A stretch of 42,290 nucleotides of DNA from Akkermansiaceae bacterium (GTDB lineage Bacteria > Verrucomicrobiota > Verrucomicrobiia > Verrucomicrobiales > Akkermansiaceae). This document shows positions 17,750 through 26,023 of the stretch, piece after piece (positions within the stretch are counted from its first letter, which is position 1; every line of letters starts with the position of its first letter). A program made the position numbers and the translations under genes. A model generated the notes under the pieces. That model saw only the letters and a list, made by a program, of their open reading frames with translations. It did not search any database and was not told the origin of the DNA. Where the stretch lies: NCBI GenBank assembly GCA_025457665.1, contig JALOTY010000045.1, forward strand, positions 1 to 42,290. Direction: 5' to 3'.

Positions 17750-18619
17750 ATGCTTTGGAAGCTTCCGCAACGGGACATTCTCTTTCCGCGCCGTCCCCTG
17801 ATCATGGGAATCGTGAATGTGAACGATGATTCCTTTTCCGGCGATGGCACGCTGGACATGGATGAAGCCGTGGCCAAAGCCCGGAGTGCGGTGGCGCAGG
17901 GTGCGGATGTCGTCGATATCGGTGCCGAAAGCGCACGGACCAATCGGGGTGCGGTGGCCGTTGCCGAGGAAGTACGACGTTTCTCGGAGTTCCTGCGACG
18001 CTGGCCCGAGGTTCACGAGGGTCTGGCACCGATGGATTCCGCGCAGGTCTGGCCCCCGGTGCTTTCCGCCAACACGTGGCGGGCCGAGGTGGTGGAAGCG
18101 GTCCTGCCGTTGGGAGTGGAGTTGGTCAATGACATGGGAGGCCTGCCGGATCCTCGAAATGCCGCTCTCTGCGCCGGCTATGGAGCATCCCTTTTGCTGA
18201 TGCATACGGTGGGCGAGCCGAAGGTGGCCCATACGGGGCAGAGTTGGGATCATGTGATGGAGGCGATGGAACGATTCTTTCGTGAGAAAATCGAACTGGC
18301 CCGCAGTGTCGGCCTGGAGGAGGAGAGGCTCATGCTGGATCCGGGGATCGATTTCGCAAAACAGCGGGCGGATAACCTGGAAGTGTATCGTCAGCTCGGA
18401 CGCCTGCAGCGTTTCGGTCGACCGGTGATGGTGCCGGTGAGCCGGAAAACGGTGATCGGTGAAGTGCTCGGACTTCCCGATCCGCGGGACCGCGATGCGG
18501 GGACAATTGCCTGCATCGCCGCAGCGATGGCACGCGGAGCGCAGATGTTCCGCGTGCATGATGTTTCCGCAGCCTGGCAGGCGGTGAAGGTGCTTCACGC
18601 CTGCGAGGCTGTGGGATAG
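17750..18619 (+). CDS. folP: Dihydropteroate synthase (FolP-like)
   Basis: This enzyme joins hydroxymethyl-dihydropterin pyrophosphate with p-aminobenzoate in folate synthesis. The product is 289 residues, the usual size. Motifs along the TIM barrel are IMGIVNVNDDSF (pterin/phosphate loop 1), DVVDIGAES (loop 2), LVNDMGG, LLMHTVGEP, LMLDPGIDFAK, VSRKTVIGE and RVHDV at the end. One key position differs: the block that reads SVDT in E. coli is SANT here, replacing the pterin-binding Asp96 by Asn. It starts 43 bp after the preceding gene. The Asp change leaves some doubt as to whether it is the housekeeping enzyme or a divergent paralogue. Confidence 0.86.
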   Translation: MLWKLPQRDILFPRRPLIMGIVNVNDDSFSGDGTLDMDEAVAKARSAVAQGADVVDIGAESARTNRGAVAVAEEVRRFSEFLRRWPEVHEGLAPMDSAQVWPPVLSANTWRAEVVEAVLPLGVELVNDMGGLPDPRNAALCAGYGASLLLMHTVGEPKVAHTGQSWDHVMEAMERFFREKIELARSVGLEEERLMLDPGIDFAKQRADNLEVYRQLGRLQRFGRPVMVPVSRKTVIGEVLGLPDPRDRDAGTIACIAAAMARGAQMFRVHDVSAAWQAVKVLHACEAVG

Positions 18620-18627
18620 GGTAGGGG

Positions 18628-20166
18628 TCAGTGATCGGCAAGCAGGGCCTGGAAATGCCCGAGAGCCGCATCGTAGGTTGCGGCGAGACTGGTGTCCGGT
18701 TCGATCCGCGAGTTCTCCGCTGGGCGGCAGAAGGCAGCGGTGAGTGAGGCGAGATCCGCGCCGCAGGCATGGGCGGCACGAATCGCAGCACCGAGGGCGG
18801 CACCATTGGCCACGGCAAAGCGCTCCACCGGGGCTTGGAAGATGTTGGCGATCAGGCGGGCGATGCCATCGTTTTTCGATGCTCCACCGGTCAGACGGAT
18901 GAGGGTGGGTTTTTCCCCGATCCACTGGGAATGGAGGCGCATGTTGAGAAATTGTCCTTCTAACAGCGCCCGGACCTGAACGGCGGATGGAGCATCGACA
19001 GGGAAGTTTCTCACCGGTCCGGTGAAGTCGAGTCGCGGAGTGATTTCCGGGCCGTAGAATGGCAGCATCACCTGGCCCTTGTTGCCCGCGGGCGTGGCGG
19101 AGAGACCGCTTTCATCGAAGTCCGCCCAGGACAGACCCAGTTCATCACGCAAGGCTTCGCGGGAAAGGGAGCCATTGCGGAAACAGATGAGGGACATGAA
19201 GCCGCCGGCGGGATTGCCGAAGACATGGCCGAAGCCGTTGGGATCGGTCACGGCACCGGACATGGCGGCAAAGAAGGTATCGCTGGTGCCCAGGGAGATC
19301 ACGCAGGTCCCGGGGGAAGTGGCACCCATGCCGACAAGCGATGAGGGGTTGTCACCGGTGGAGAGCGCGACCACGCAGAGATCGGAGAAACCGAATTTTT
19401 TCACGAAACAGGGCGCAAGCTCGCCCGCCACACTGGACGCTGCGGCAGGAAGCGGCAGGCGCTGGCGCAACCCGGGCGCAGTGGCATCGAGAAGATCCTG
19501 ATCCCAGTCGAGCGAATGAAGATTCAGCAGGTTCATGCCCGCTCCGTCACCGTGATCGATGGCAATATTTTTCCCGGCAAGGATGGAACCGATGAAGGAG
19601 GAAACGAGATGAATGATGCGGGTGCGTTCGTATCCGGCGGGGTCGAGACGGTGGAATCGACGGATCTGCGGTCCGGTGAAGCGCTCCACGGCGACCGATC
19701 CCGAGCGGCGGCAGACTTCTTCATTTCCACCCAGGGAAGCGGCGATGGCGGCGCAGTCCTCGCCGGTGGAAGTATCCATCCAGATCGGCGAGGTGGCGCG
19801 GGTCAGGGCGGGTGCGAGTTGATCGACGAGCGGCTGCGCGGGGTCGAGCGCGGCGAGGCGATCCGAGAAACTATCGTCCAGGTAGACCGACCCGTGCTGC
19901 TGACCGGAGCAGGCGATGGCGGTGACTTGGGAGAGATCGAAGGCCTTGCCGACGCGGCTGAGGAGGAGATCGAGAGCCTCGATCCACATCCGTGGGTCGG
20001 CATGGACTTCGCCTGCGACACCTCCCGGGATGAAACCACTAGGACTGCCGTAGTGAGGCAGTTCCGCACCGAAGTTCACGGAATCTTCGTGGGCGATGGT
20101 GCCGGTATCGGTATCGATGATAACGGCGGAAAGCGACTGGGTGGAGGAATCAAGTCCGAGGAACAT
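18628..20166 (-). CDS. xylB: Xylulokinase (FGGY carbohydrate kinase)
   Basis: This enzyme phosphorylates a sugar, most likely D-xylulose, for entry into the pentose phosphate pathway. The 512-residue product has the FGGY actin-like fold: GLDSSTQSLSAVIID (ATP phosphate-1 loop), SGQQHGSVYL, SPIWMDTSTGEDC, SLVGMGATSPGTCVISLGTSDT (adenosine/phosphate-2 region) and LIRLTGGASKNDGIARLIANIF near the C-terminus. The catalytic Asp lies in STGDNPSS. SGQQHGSVY and the general length resemble the eukaryotic-type xylulokinase subfamily. Sugar specificity is inferred. It starts 57 bp after the small basic gene of the upstream membrane-protein operon and is convergent with folP. Confidence 0.87.
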   Translation of the reverse strand: MFLGLDSSTQSLSAVIIDTDTGTIAHEDSVNFGAELPHYGSPSGFIPGGVAGEVHADPRMWIEALDLLLSRVGKAFDLSQVTAIACSGQQHGSVYLDDSFSDRLAALDPAQPLVDQLAPALTRATSPIWMDTSTGEDCAAIAASLGGNEEVCRRSGSVAVERFTGPQIRRFHRLDPAGYERTRIIHLVSSFIGSILAGKNIAIDHGDGAGMNLLNLHSLDWDQDLLDATAPGLRQRLPLPAAASSVAGELAPCFVKKFGFSDLCVVALSTGDNPSSLVGMGATSPGTCVISLGTSDTFFAAMSGAVTDPNGFGHVFGNPAGGFMSLICFRNGSLSREALRDELGLSWADFDESGLSATPAGNKGQVMLPFYGPEITPRLDFTGPVRNFPVDAPSAVQVRALLEGQFLNMRLHSQWIGEKPTLIRLTGGASKNDGIARLIANIFQAPVERFAVANGAALGAAIRAAHACGADLASLTAAFCRPAENSRIEPDTSLAATYDAALGHFQALLADH

Positions 20167-20223
20167 GCTGCTGGATATTCTGCCGACGGGCGAACGATCC
20201 AGCGGGAAAGCTGGCAGCGGGAA

Positions 20224-20391
20224 TCATAGCCCGAGTTCTTCCCGCAGGGCTTCGAACAGCGGGTCATGGGGGAGTTTGCGGATTTTCTGGCGGCTGGGTG
20301 GTGCTGGCTTTCGGAACGCCTCGGGGGGGCGCTTCGGAGGCAGGGTGGGGCGGGGGATTTTTGCTTTCGCCGTTCCGTGGAGAAGTTTCAT
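20224..20391 (-). CDS. Small basic protein, 55 aa
   Basis: A short gene is seen on the minus strand. Its ATG (20391) overlaps the TGA of the upstream membrane-protein gene as ATGA, the same arrangement as between the two membrane genes before it. The 55-residue product begins MKLLHGTAKAKIPRP, is rich in Lys, Arg and Pro (PPSRQKIRKLPHDP) and ends in an acidic helix (LFEALREELGL). There is no signal peptide or membrane segment. It may be a cytosolic partner of the two membrane proteins. Translational coupling is the main support; no family is recognised. Confidence 0.6.
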   Translation of the reverse strand: MKLLHGTAKAKIPRPTLPPKRPPEAFRKPAPPSRQKIRKLPHDPLFEALREELGL

Positions 20392-21155
20392 CGGCGGATG
20401 TCGGCGGGCTCGGGTTCAGCGGTGGGCTCGGGTTCATTTTTCTTGTCGCCAAGAGACCTGCCGACTTGTTCGCTCCAATGTTGGAGGAAGAATTTCTTTT
20501 CCGTGGTCATGAAACGGTCGGAAGTGCCGAGGATGGGTCGGAGCGAGGTGGTGAGTTGAAGCGTGACGAGGAGGAAGATCATCGACCAAATGAAAACGGG
20601 CCCGCTCTGAGTGGCACCGTGCACTTTGAGGGCGGTGGAGAGAAAGCGGTAACCGAAAAGGAAGGCGATGAGCCATGAGCCGATGGCGAGCAGCCCCATG
20701 AAGCCGAAGGAGGTGGTCCCTTGGGTGAAAATCCAGACGGCGGGGGCGAAACCGAGCAAGAGGATGCCGCTGAGGGCGAGCATGGCGGTGAGGAGGGTGG
20801 CGAGGCGTGCGGCCGAGCTGGTGGCGCCGGCGAGGCAGGCGAAGATGTAGAGGCTGGGAAAGCAGATGATGGCGGCGAAAATCAGGGCGGCGCCGAGCTT
20901 CAGCGGGGCGGCCCAGATTTGGTCCTGCCAGGCGAAGGTGCCGAGCACGAGTCCGAAGACGGTAATGGCGCCAATGGCAAGCAGGGCGAGTTTCCCGAGT
21001 GTGGCGGGGGTATCGAGCATGGCATGGGCGGCAAGCTCGCGCGGGCGGCGGAGCAGGGCCTCGAAGATCTCCCTGAGGCCGGAGCCGATGGGGACGGATG
21101 GAGCAGTGGCTTCGCTGGTCGGATCAGGAGGCACGGGAGGTGGGGTGGTGTTCAT
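20388..21155 (-). CDS. Polytopic membrane protein, second of a tandem pair
   Basis: This is a 255-residue integral membrane protein. A Pro-rich cytoplasmic N-terminus (about 25 residues) leads to about five hydrophobic segments, the clearest being LALLAIGAITVFGLVLG, LIFAAIICFPSLYIFACLAG, LSGILLLGFAPAVWIF and FGFMGLLAIGSWLIAFLFG. A cytoplasmic tail (DKKNEPEPTAEPEPADIRR) follows. It shares with its upstream neighbour the order of segments and a late motif: Q-x-T-x-S-LRP-I-L-G-T here, and Q-F-S-W-I-LRP-F-F-G-S there. The start overlaps the upstream stop by 4 bp (ATGA). No named family is recognised. It probably works with the neighbour and the 55-residue protein in one membrane complex. Confidence 0.78.
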   Translation of the reverse strand: MNTTPPPVPPDPTSEATAPSVPIGSGLREIFEALLRRPRELAAHAMLDTPATLGKLALLAIGAITVFGLVLGTFAWQDQIWAAPLKLGAALIFAAIICFPSLYIFACLAGATSSAARLATLLTAMLALSGILLLGFAPAVWIFTQGTTSFGFMGLLAIGSWLIAFLFGYRFLSTALKVHGATQSGPVFIWSMIFLLVTLQLTTSLRPILGTSDRFMTTEKKFFLQHWSEQVGRSLGDKKNEPEPTAEPEPADIRR

Positions 21156-21919
21156 GGAGTGGAGTTTGGTTTGGCGTGATGAGGGAGAAGGGCGCGCGCG
21201 ATGAGGCAGGCGGTGAGAATCAAGGCGATGGAGGCCAAAAGGAGTTCAGGCGGGACTCGGTCGATGAAATGTCGGGACGAGCGCCACACGGCCTCATAGA
21301 AGCTTCCCTGCAGCGGATCCGGGCGGAGGAAGGCGACATCAAGATTCGGCGAGCCGAAGAAGGGGCGGAGGATCCAGGAGAACTGGGCACCCAGGAAAGC
21401 ATTTCCGGCAACCCATGCGGCAAGGGTGGTGCGGGCGGAAGTACGAGATGGGCAGTAGTTTTCCAGGAGCCCGTGGAGTCTGGCCAGGCCGATGAGGCCG
21501 GCGATGGCGATGATGGCGGTGTGGAAAAGAAGATAGCCGGCATGGGCGGATGCGGCCTGGGGGGAATCCGGCGGCGGGGCATTGAGGGCGAGGAAGAATG
21601 TGACCGGAGCCACCGAACCCAGGATGAGCCCGGAGATGGCGAAGGCGGAAAGGAGGGCCTGGAGGGATTGGCGGAAACCGAGGTTGCTGCCTAACAGAAT
21701 GCCGAGCAGGCCGTTGAGGAGGCCATTGCAGGCGAGGGTGCAGGCGATGAGCAGGGGCATCTTCACGGCGACGTAGAGGCCCATGAGAGGGGAGCGCCAG
21801 AAGCCGGTGGTGAAACCATAGAGGGCGAAGCCGAGGGTGGTGGCGGCGACCACCCGTGCGAGATCCCGGCTTTCCGACCGGGAAAGGACGCTGGTGGTGG
21901 GACGCAGGATGGCTTGCAT
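21152..21919 (-). CDS. Polytopic membrane protein, first of a tandem pair
   Basis: From the ATG at 21919 this is a 255-residue membrane protein, the same length as its downstream partner. The longer frame to 22135 crosses into the xseA start on the other strand and is not used. Hydrophobic segments include MPLLIACTLACNGLLNGLLG, LLSAFAISGLILGSVAPVTF, LLFHTAIIAIAGLIGLA and LLLASIALILTACLIARALL. Before the last helix comes LRPFFGSPNLDVAFLRPD followed by SFYEAVWRSSRHF, a motif I associate with uncharacterised membrane proteins of Planctomycetes and relatives. It is the first gene of an operon that probably includes the next membrane gene, the 55-residue gene and perhaps xylB. Confidence 0.78.
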   Translation of the reverse strand: MQAILRPTTSVLSRSESRDLARVVAATTLGFALYGFTTGFWRSPLMGLYVAVKMPLLIACTLACNGLLNGLLGILLGSNLGFRQSLQALLSAFAISGLILGSVAPVTFFLALNAPPPDSPQAASAHAGYLLFHTAIIAIAGLIGLARLHGLLENYCPSRTSARTTLAAWVAGNAFLGAQFSWILRPFFGSPNLDVAFLRPDPLQGSFYEAVWRSSRHFIDRVPPELLLASIALILTACLIARALLPHHAKPNSTP

Positions 21920-22064
21920 GAACAAGGGAAAGAAAGGGCTGGTTCCGTGAGAAAAGGATGAAGGGGAAGGGAAATACCCGGGAAGGAATGGTGATGTTTC
22001 AGATCCGGGAAAGCTTGTGGGGATCCGGGATTGATGATCGGCAGGATGAGGGCATGATTCGCGC

Positions 22065-23447
22065 GTGGACTTGTTTTCATCCCGACCCGCCGCCGAACCC
22101 AAAGCGTTGAGCGTGACGCAACTGGTGCGGCGCATGAAAAATCTGTTAGAGATTCAATTGGGCGAGCAGTGGGTGGAGGGTGAGGTCTCGAATCTCCGCA
22201 AGCAGGGCAGCGGACATTGGTATTTCTCACTGAAGGATGAGGGAGCGCAGATTTCCTGTGCGATGTTTGGAGCGGCGAGGAAAGCGGGAGCGGCCGCGCT
22301 GGTGGATGGGGCGAAAGTCAGGGTCTTTGCCGAACCGAGTGTGTATGAGGCGCGGGGGCAGTTGCAGATCATCGTGCAGAAGGTCGAGCAAGCGGGTCTG
22401 GGGGATTTGCAGGCGAGGTTCGAGGCGCTGAAGAGGAAACTGGAGGCGGAAGGGCTCTTTGCGCCCGAACGCAAGCGTCCGCTGCCGGGATTTCCGCGGG
22501 TGGTGGGCATCGTGACTTCGGGCACCGGTGCGGCGATCGAGGACATTCTCCACGTGCTGGGACGCCGCGCGCCGTGGGTGGTGCCGGTGCTCCTGCCCGT
22601 GCGGGTCCAGGGGCGGGGGGCGGAGATGGAGATCGCGGCGGCGATGGAAAAGATGGGATCGCCGGAGAAGTACGGCATCCCTCGTAGTGACGTGATCATC
22701 GTGGGTCGTGGCGGGGGATCGATCGAGGATCTCTGGAATTTCAACGAAGAGGTCGTGGCGAGGGCGATCGCGGCTTGCCCGATTCCGGTGATTTCAGCGG
22801 TGGGGCATGAGATTGATTTCACGATCGCGGATTTCGTGGCGGACCGACGCGCACCAACGCCGAGTGCCGCGGCGGAGATGGCGGTGCCGGATGGCGAGGA
22901 ACTGCGGAGGCAGTTGGCGATGACCGGGAGGCGCTTGAGCCGACGGGTGGAGGAAAGGATCAGTCGGCTGGATCTGGTGCTGGCGAATGTCGCGCGCGGG
23001 GTGCTATCGAGGGGCGGGGAACGCTTGCTGCGGGAACCGGCGCTGCGGGTGGATGCCGTCGCAGGCCGATTGAGTCAGGCTTTGGCAGCGGGTTGGAGGG
23101 AAAAGACCGAGGCCTTGGCGGGCCTGCGGCAGCGATTGGGACTGATGAAGCCAGAGCGCCAACTGGCCCAGAGAGAGGAAATCCTGGGACAATGGGCGCG
23201 GCGGCTCAAGCGCGCGGCGGGACGGGATCTCGATGAGCGGGGTGAGCGGTTGAGGCGCTTGGCGGTGTTGCTCAAGGCGCTGGGACCGGCATCGGCATTT
23301 GAGAGGGGTTTCTCCATCACGACGACCTCGGAGGGCAAGGTGATCCGTTCCGTCCGCGAGGCAAAGCCGGGCGATGATCTTGTCACCCGAGTGGCGGATG
23401 GTCTCATCCGGAGTCGCGTGGAGGGTGGGGATTCCGGGGCGGATTGA
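22065..23447 (+). CDS. xseA: Exodeoxyribonuclease VII large subunit
   Basis: This catalytic subunit of ExoVII degrades single-stranded DNA to oligonucleotides. It is 460 residues from a GTG start. The N-terminal OB fold begins SVTQLVRRMKNLLE and includes WVEGEVSNLRKQGSGHWYFSL. The catalytic core has VGIVTSGTGAAIEDI, the Gly-rich DVIIVGRGGGSIEDLWNFN, and AVGHEIDFTIADFVADRRAPTPSAAAE. A long helical arm and the C-terminal segment GPASAFERGFSITT-x(5)-GKVIRS complete the family pattern. The small subunit gene xseB is not beside it and was not found in the window. It is divergent from the membrane-protein operon. Confidence 0.96.
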   Translation: MDLFSSRPAAEPKALSVTQLVRRMKNLLEIQLGEQWVEGEVSNLRKQGSGHWYFSLKDEGAQISCAMFGAARKAGAAALVDGAKVRVFAEPSVYEARGQLQIIVQKVEQAGLGDLQARFEALKRKLEAEGLFAPERKRPLPGFPRVVGIVTSGTGAAIEDILHVLGRRAPWVVPVLLPVRVQGRGAEMEIAAAMEKMGSPEKYGIPRSDVIIVGRGGGSIEDLWNFNEEVVARAIAACPIPVISAVGHEIDFTIADFVADRRAPTPSAAAEMAVPDGEELRRQLAMTGRRLSRRVEERISRLDLVLANVARGVLSRGGERLLREPALRVDAVAGRLSQALAAGWREKTEALAGLRQRLGLMKPERQLAQREEILGQWARRLKRAAGRDLDERGERLRRLAVLLKALGPASAFERGFSITTTSEGKVIRSVREAKPGDDLVTRVADGLIRSRVEGGDSGAD

Positions 23448-23497
23448 TTTCTGCCTTGGGCCGCGTTTTCCGGGTTCCTCGGCCAAGCATGGGCACG

Positions 23498-23530
23498 AAA
23501 AAACCGCCGGAGCACGAAGCCCGGCGGTTT
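23498..23530 (-). terminator. Intrinsic terminator of rplU-rpmA
   Basis: On the minus strand perfect 10-bp arms, AAACCGCCGG and CCGGCGGTTT (23530-23501), enclose a 10-nt loop and run into TTTTTT (ending at 23498). It lies 33 bp after the rpmA stop. On the other strand it would be a poor terminator for xseA because only three T follow the stem. Confidence 0.9.
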
Positions 23531-23562
23531 GAGGAAAAAATGCCTTTTCGAGGCGGAGGTGC

Positions 23563-23823
23563 TCAGTTGGCAGCGACTTCGTGCGGCTGCACGTTCACGC
23601 GACGGCCGTTTTGGTCGAAGAAAACGCGGCCTTCGATGCCGGCGTGGATGGTGTAATCCTTGCCCATGAACACATTCTTGCCGGGGTGCCACTTGGTGCC
23701 GCGCTGACGGAGAATGATGTTTCCTGGGATGACGACCTGGCCGCCGAATTTTTTCACGCCGAGGCGCTTCGAGCGGGAGTCACGTCCGTTCTTGACGGAG
23801 CCTTGTCCTTTTTTATGGGCCAT
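23563..23823 (-). CDS. rpmA: Ribosomal protein L27
   Basis: This 86-residue large-subunit protein lies close to the peptidyl transferase centre. It starts [16 protein letters not shown] and carries the family signature: [24 protein letters not shown], then [11 protein letters not shown], then GRVFF. There is no N-terminal extension of the kind trimmed by Prp in Firmicutes. It follows rplU by 36 bp in the standard rplU-rpmA order, and a strong terminator ends the operon. Confidence 0.98.
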   Translation of the reverse strand: MAHKKGQGSVKNGRDSRSKRLGVKKFGGQVVIPGNIILRQRGTKWHPGKNVFMGKDYTIHAGIEGRVFFDQNGRRVNVQPHEVAAN

Positions 23824-23859
23824 GTGAAGGAGGTGTTGGAAGTTTGCGGGTGCGGTGGA

Positions 23860-24168
23860 TCAACCGATCGAGTTGATCTCAATCTTGGTGAGGGCGCGGC
23901 GGAATCCCTTGGTCTTGTGGAAACCTTTGCGGCGCTTGAACTTAAAGGCGATGCCCTTGGGACCGCGGAAGTTTCCGAGGACCGTGGCGGTCACCGTGGC
24001 ACCATCGACGGCGGGAGTGCCGATCTTGATGTCAGCTCCTTCGCCCACGAGGAGGGGTGCGAATTCCAGCTTGGTGCCTTCTTCGACATTGAGGTGTTCG
24101 ACGTCGAGTTTATCACCTGCTTGGACGCGGTACTGTTTGCCGCCGGTTTTGATCACTGCGTAGGCCAT
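23860..24168 (-). CDS. rplU: Ribosomal protein L21
   Basis: This 102-residue 23S rRNA-binding protein starts at the ATG at 24168 with MAYAVIKTGGKQYRVQAGD, the family signature. The C-terminal half has VTATVLGNFRGPKGIAFKFKRRKG, a conserved RNA-binding block. The frame is open far upstream (to 24726), but that part has no homology and overlaps tsaE on the other strand, so it is not coding. It is the first gene of the rplU-rpmA operon, transcribed divergently from tsaE. Confidence 0.98.
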   Translation of the reverse strand: MAYAVIKTGGKQYRVQAGDKLDVEHLNVEEGTKLEFAPLLVGEGADIKIGTPAVDGATVTATVLGNFRGPKGIAFKFKRRKGFHKTKGFRRALTKIEINSIG

Positions 24169-24299
24169 GGCCGTGGAAATTTCGTGTGTTGTCGCCCCGG
24201 GGTTCCGCGGGCGGGCGGGGAGAACATCACAGGGGCCCGTGGGCGGCAAGGGAATTTTTTGGGGTCGACGCATTGGTCTCCCGGGTTTTCTTGGTGGGC

Positions 24300-24707
24300 A
24301 TGGAACGCGGCATCGCAAACGAGGGGGAAATGATCGACCTGGGAAGGGAACTGGCGGCGGGATTGATGGGCGGTGATGTGATCGCTCTGGTGGGGGGGCT
24401 GGGGGCAGGCAAAACGCATTTGACGAAGGGAATTGCGGCTGGGTTGGGCTGCCAGGGTGAGGTGACGAGCCCGACTTTTTCCCTGGTGCACGAGTATGCC
24501 GGAGGGCGGCTGCCCATGGCGCATTTGGATTTCTACCGACTCGAATCTGCGGCCGAACTGGTGGCCTTGGGCTGGGATGAATTGATCGATCAGGGCGGGG
24601 TGGTTGTGGCCGAGTGGGCCGACCGTTTCCCCGAAATGATGCCGGAAAACACCCGTTGGCTCCGGATTTCACCCGATGAAACCGGGGGAAGACGGGTGCT
24701 GGGCTGA
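24300..24707 (+). CDS. tsaE: tRNA threonylcarbamoyladenosine protein TsaE
   Basis: This ATPase works with TsaB and TsaD in making the t6A base of tRNAs that read ANN codons. The product is 135 residues from the ATG at 24300; upstream starts would add unmatched sequence. It has the Walker A GGLGAGKTHLTKG, then EVTSPTFSLVHEY, LDFYRLESAAEL and the ending VVVAEWADRFPE, all typical of TsaE. The other t6A genes are not in the window. Confidence 0.95.
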   Translation: MERGIANEGEMIDLGRELAAGLMGGDVIALVGGLGAGKTHLTKGIAAGLGCQGEVTSPTFSLVHEYAGGRLPMAHLDFYRLESAAELVALGWDELIDQGGVVVAEWADRFPEMMPENTRWLRISPDETGGRRVLG

Positions 24708-24726
24708 GAGAAAAAAAGTCGGGCAA

Positions 24727-25017
24727 TCAGCGCATGGAGCGGCCAATGGCATCGAAAAGCCGGCCGATGGTCCCCTGGGTGCGTGCGGCGGTGCCGGGAG
24801 CGTTTTGGTAGGTCCGCTGGGCGGTCTGGTAGCTGCGTTGGGCAGTGCCGCGGCTGCGGTACGCGGTTTCCGTGAGGCCGCGGGTCATTTCACCCGAGCG
24901 TGCTGCGGTGCGGTTCGCGGATGCTGCGGCCCGGCCGGCGGTGTCAGCCACGCTGCTGGAGGACGCGCAGGAGGCGAACAGAAGGGCGCTGAGGGTGGCG
25001 GCGGCGAGAGCTTTCAT
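24727..25017 (-). CDS. Small lipoprotein with Arg/Thr/Gln-rich body
   Basis: From the ATG at 25017 the product is 96 residues. The signal ends in LLFASC, a good lipobox, so Cys19 would be lipidated. The mature part is hydrophilic, without cysteines, and repeats short units: TAQRSYQ, TAQRTYQ and RTAARSGE-like pieces. It is predicted to be helical, somewhat like small coiled outer-membrane lipoproteins. A longer frame to 25089 lacks a start that would preserve the signal peptide. Function is unknown. It is convergent with tsaE. Confidence 0.72.
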   Translation of the reverse strand: MKALAAATLSALLFASCASSSSVADTAGRAAASANRTAARSGEMTRGLTETAYRSRGTAQRSYQTAQRTYQNAPGTAARTQGTIGRLFDAIGRSMR

Positions 25018-25321
25018 GACGCGAAGGTTAGGAAGACGGCCCGTCGGGTCAATCCGGCATTTCGCGGGATGGGGGGCGATCGGTGCCAAGGCGGGGAGTT
25101 TCCGTCCCCATGAGCGAAAAGCGCTAGGAAGCAGAGGCCAATGCGGCGGTCAGGAAAGGAGCGCAAAGGCGATCCGGGTCGAGCAAACGATGGATTTTCG
25201 GGACTGACCCCTTTTGGAGCCTTTTGTGCCGACCCCATAGGTGCCGAGGACAATCGGGTGATGCGCTTTTGGGCGCACTCGCCGCGAGGAGGAGGTGGCA
25301 GGGGGACGGTTTCTCCGATGG
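25018..25321. other. Non-coding gap
   Basis: About 300 bp separate the lipoprotein start from the end of the SDR gene. No tRNA, signal-recognition RNA or other RNA gene was recognised. No open frame here has coding character, and no strong hairpin with a T-run was found. It presumably holds the promoter of the lipoprotein gene. Confidence 0.6.
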
Positions 25322-25978
25322 TCAGGAAATCGGATGAATGCGGCTGTCGAGCTGGAAGACCTGGCCGGAGGTGTGGGGCAGATGGTGTTGGAGATAAACG
25401 AGGAAGCGGGCGGCTTCGGCCGGGGTGTTGAAGCGGGACAGGCAGTGTTGATCGAGGATTTCCTGGCGTCGATCCGGCGGAAGGGCGGCAGTCATGGGCG
25501 TTTCCAGAAAGCCGGGGAGGATCACGTTCGAGCGGATGTTCCACGGGCCCAGCTCACGGGCGAGGGAGTGGGAAAAGCCGATCAAAGCGGCCTTGGCCGA
25601 AGCGTAGGCGGCCTGTCCTGCGGGCGGGTGAAGGGCGGAGCGGCTGGAAATGAAAACGAGGTGACCGCTGCGGCGTTTGATCATGCCTTTCACCACCGCC
25701 CGGGCACATCGGAAGGCACCGTGGAGGTTGACATCGACCTGCCGCGAGAACGATGCGGCATCGAGACGGGCGAGAAGCCGGTCATCGGTGAAGCCGGCAT
25801 TGCACACCAGCAGATCCGGCGCAGGGGCCTTTTCCAAGAGGGCGGCGACGGATGCCGGATCGGTCACATCCAGCTCTGCATGACCCAAGGCGCGGACCTG
25901 ATCCCCCGTGTCCCGGAAGGCCTGGTGGAGGGCCTGACCGAGACCGCCATGGCCGCCAGTGATGACGATGTGGTGCAT
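25322..25978 (-). CDS. SDR family oxidoreductase
   Basis: This is a 218-residue classical short-chain dehydrogenase/reductase. The cofactor motif is TGGHGGLG at residues 8-15. CNAG follows, then the catalytic Ser region VFISSRS, and Tyr-Lys in YASAK. SNVILPGFLETPM after the active site is FabG-like. The closest functional class is 3-oxoacyl-ACP reductase-like, but the short length and lack of fatty-acid genes nearby leave the substrate open. It lies 45 bp downstream of the TPR gene on the same strand and may be cotranscribed with it. Confidence 0.88.
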   Translation of the reverse strand: MHHIVITGGHGGLGQALHQAFRDTGDQVRALGHAELDVTDPASVAALLEKAPAPDLLVCNAGFTDDRLLARLDAASFSRQVDVNLHGAFRCARAVVKGMIKRRSGHLVFISSRSALHPPAGQAAYASAKAALIGFSHSLARELGPWNIRSNVILPGFLETPMTAALPPDRRQEILDQHCLSRFNTPAEAARFLVYLQHHLPHTSGQVFQLDSRIHPIS

Positions 25979-26023
25979 CCGCGGCGACTTGGCGACAAGC
26001 GGGGGATCGAGGCAAGCCTTGGA

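Noticed and set aside
23860..24726. N-terminally extended L21 of 288 residues
   Set aside because: The first 186 residues are low-complexity and lie antisense to tsaE; the true start is the conserved MAYAVIKTGGKQYRV.
25018..25321. Possible tRNA or small RNA in the gap before the lipoprotein gene
   Set aside because: No cloverleaf, anticodon arm or signal-recognition RNA core sequence could be drawn.
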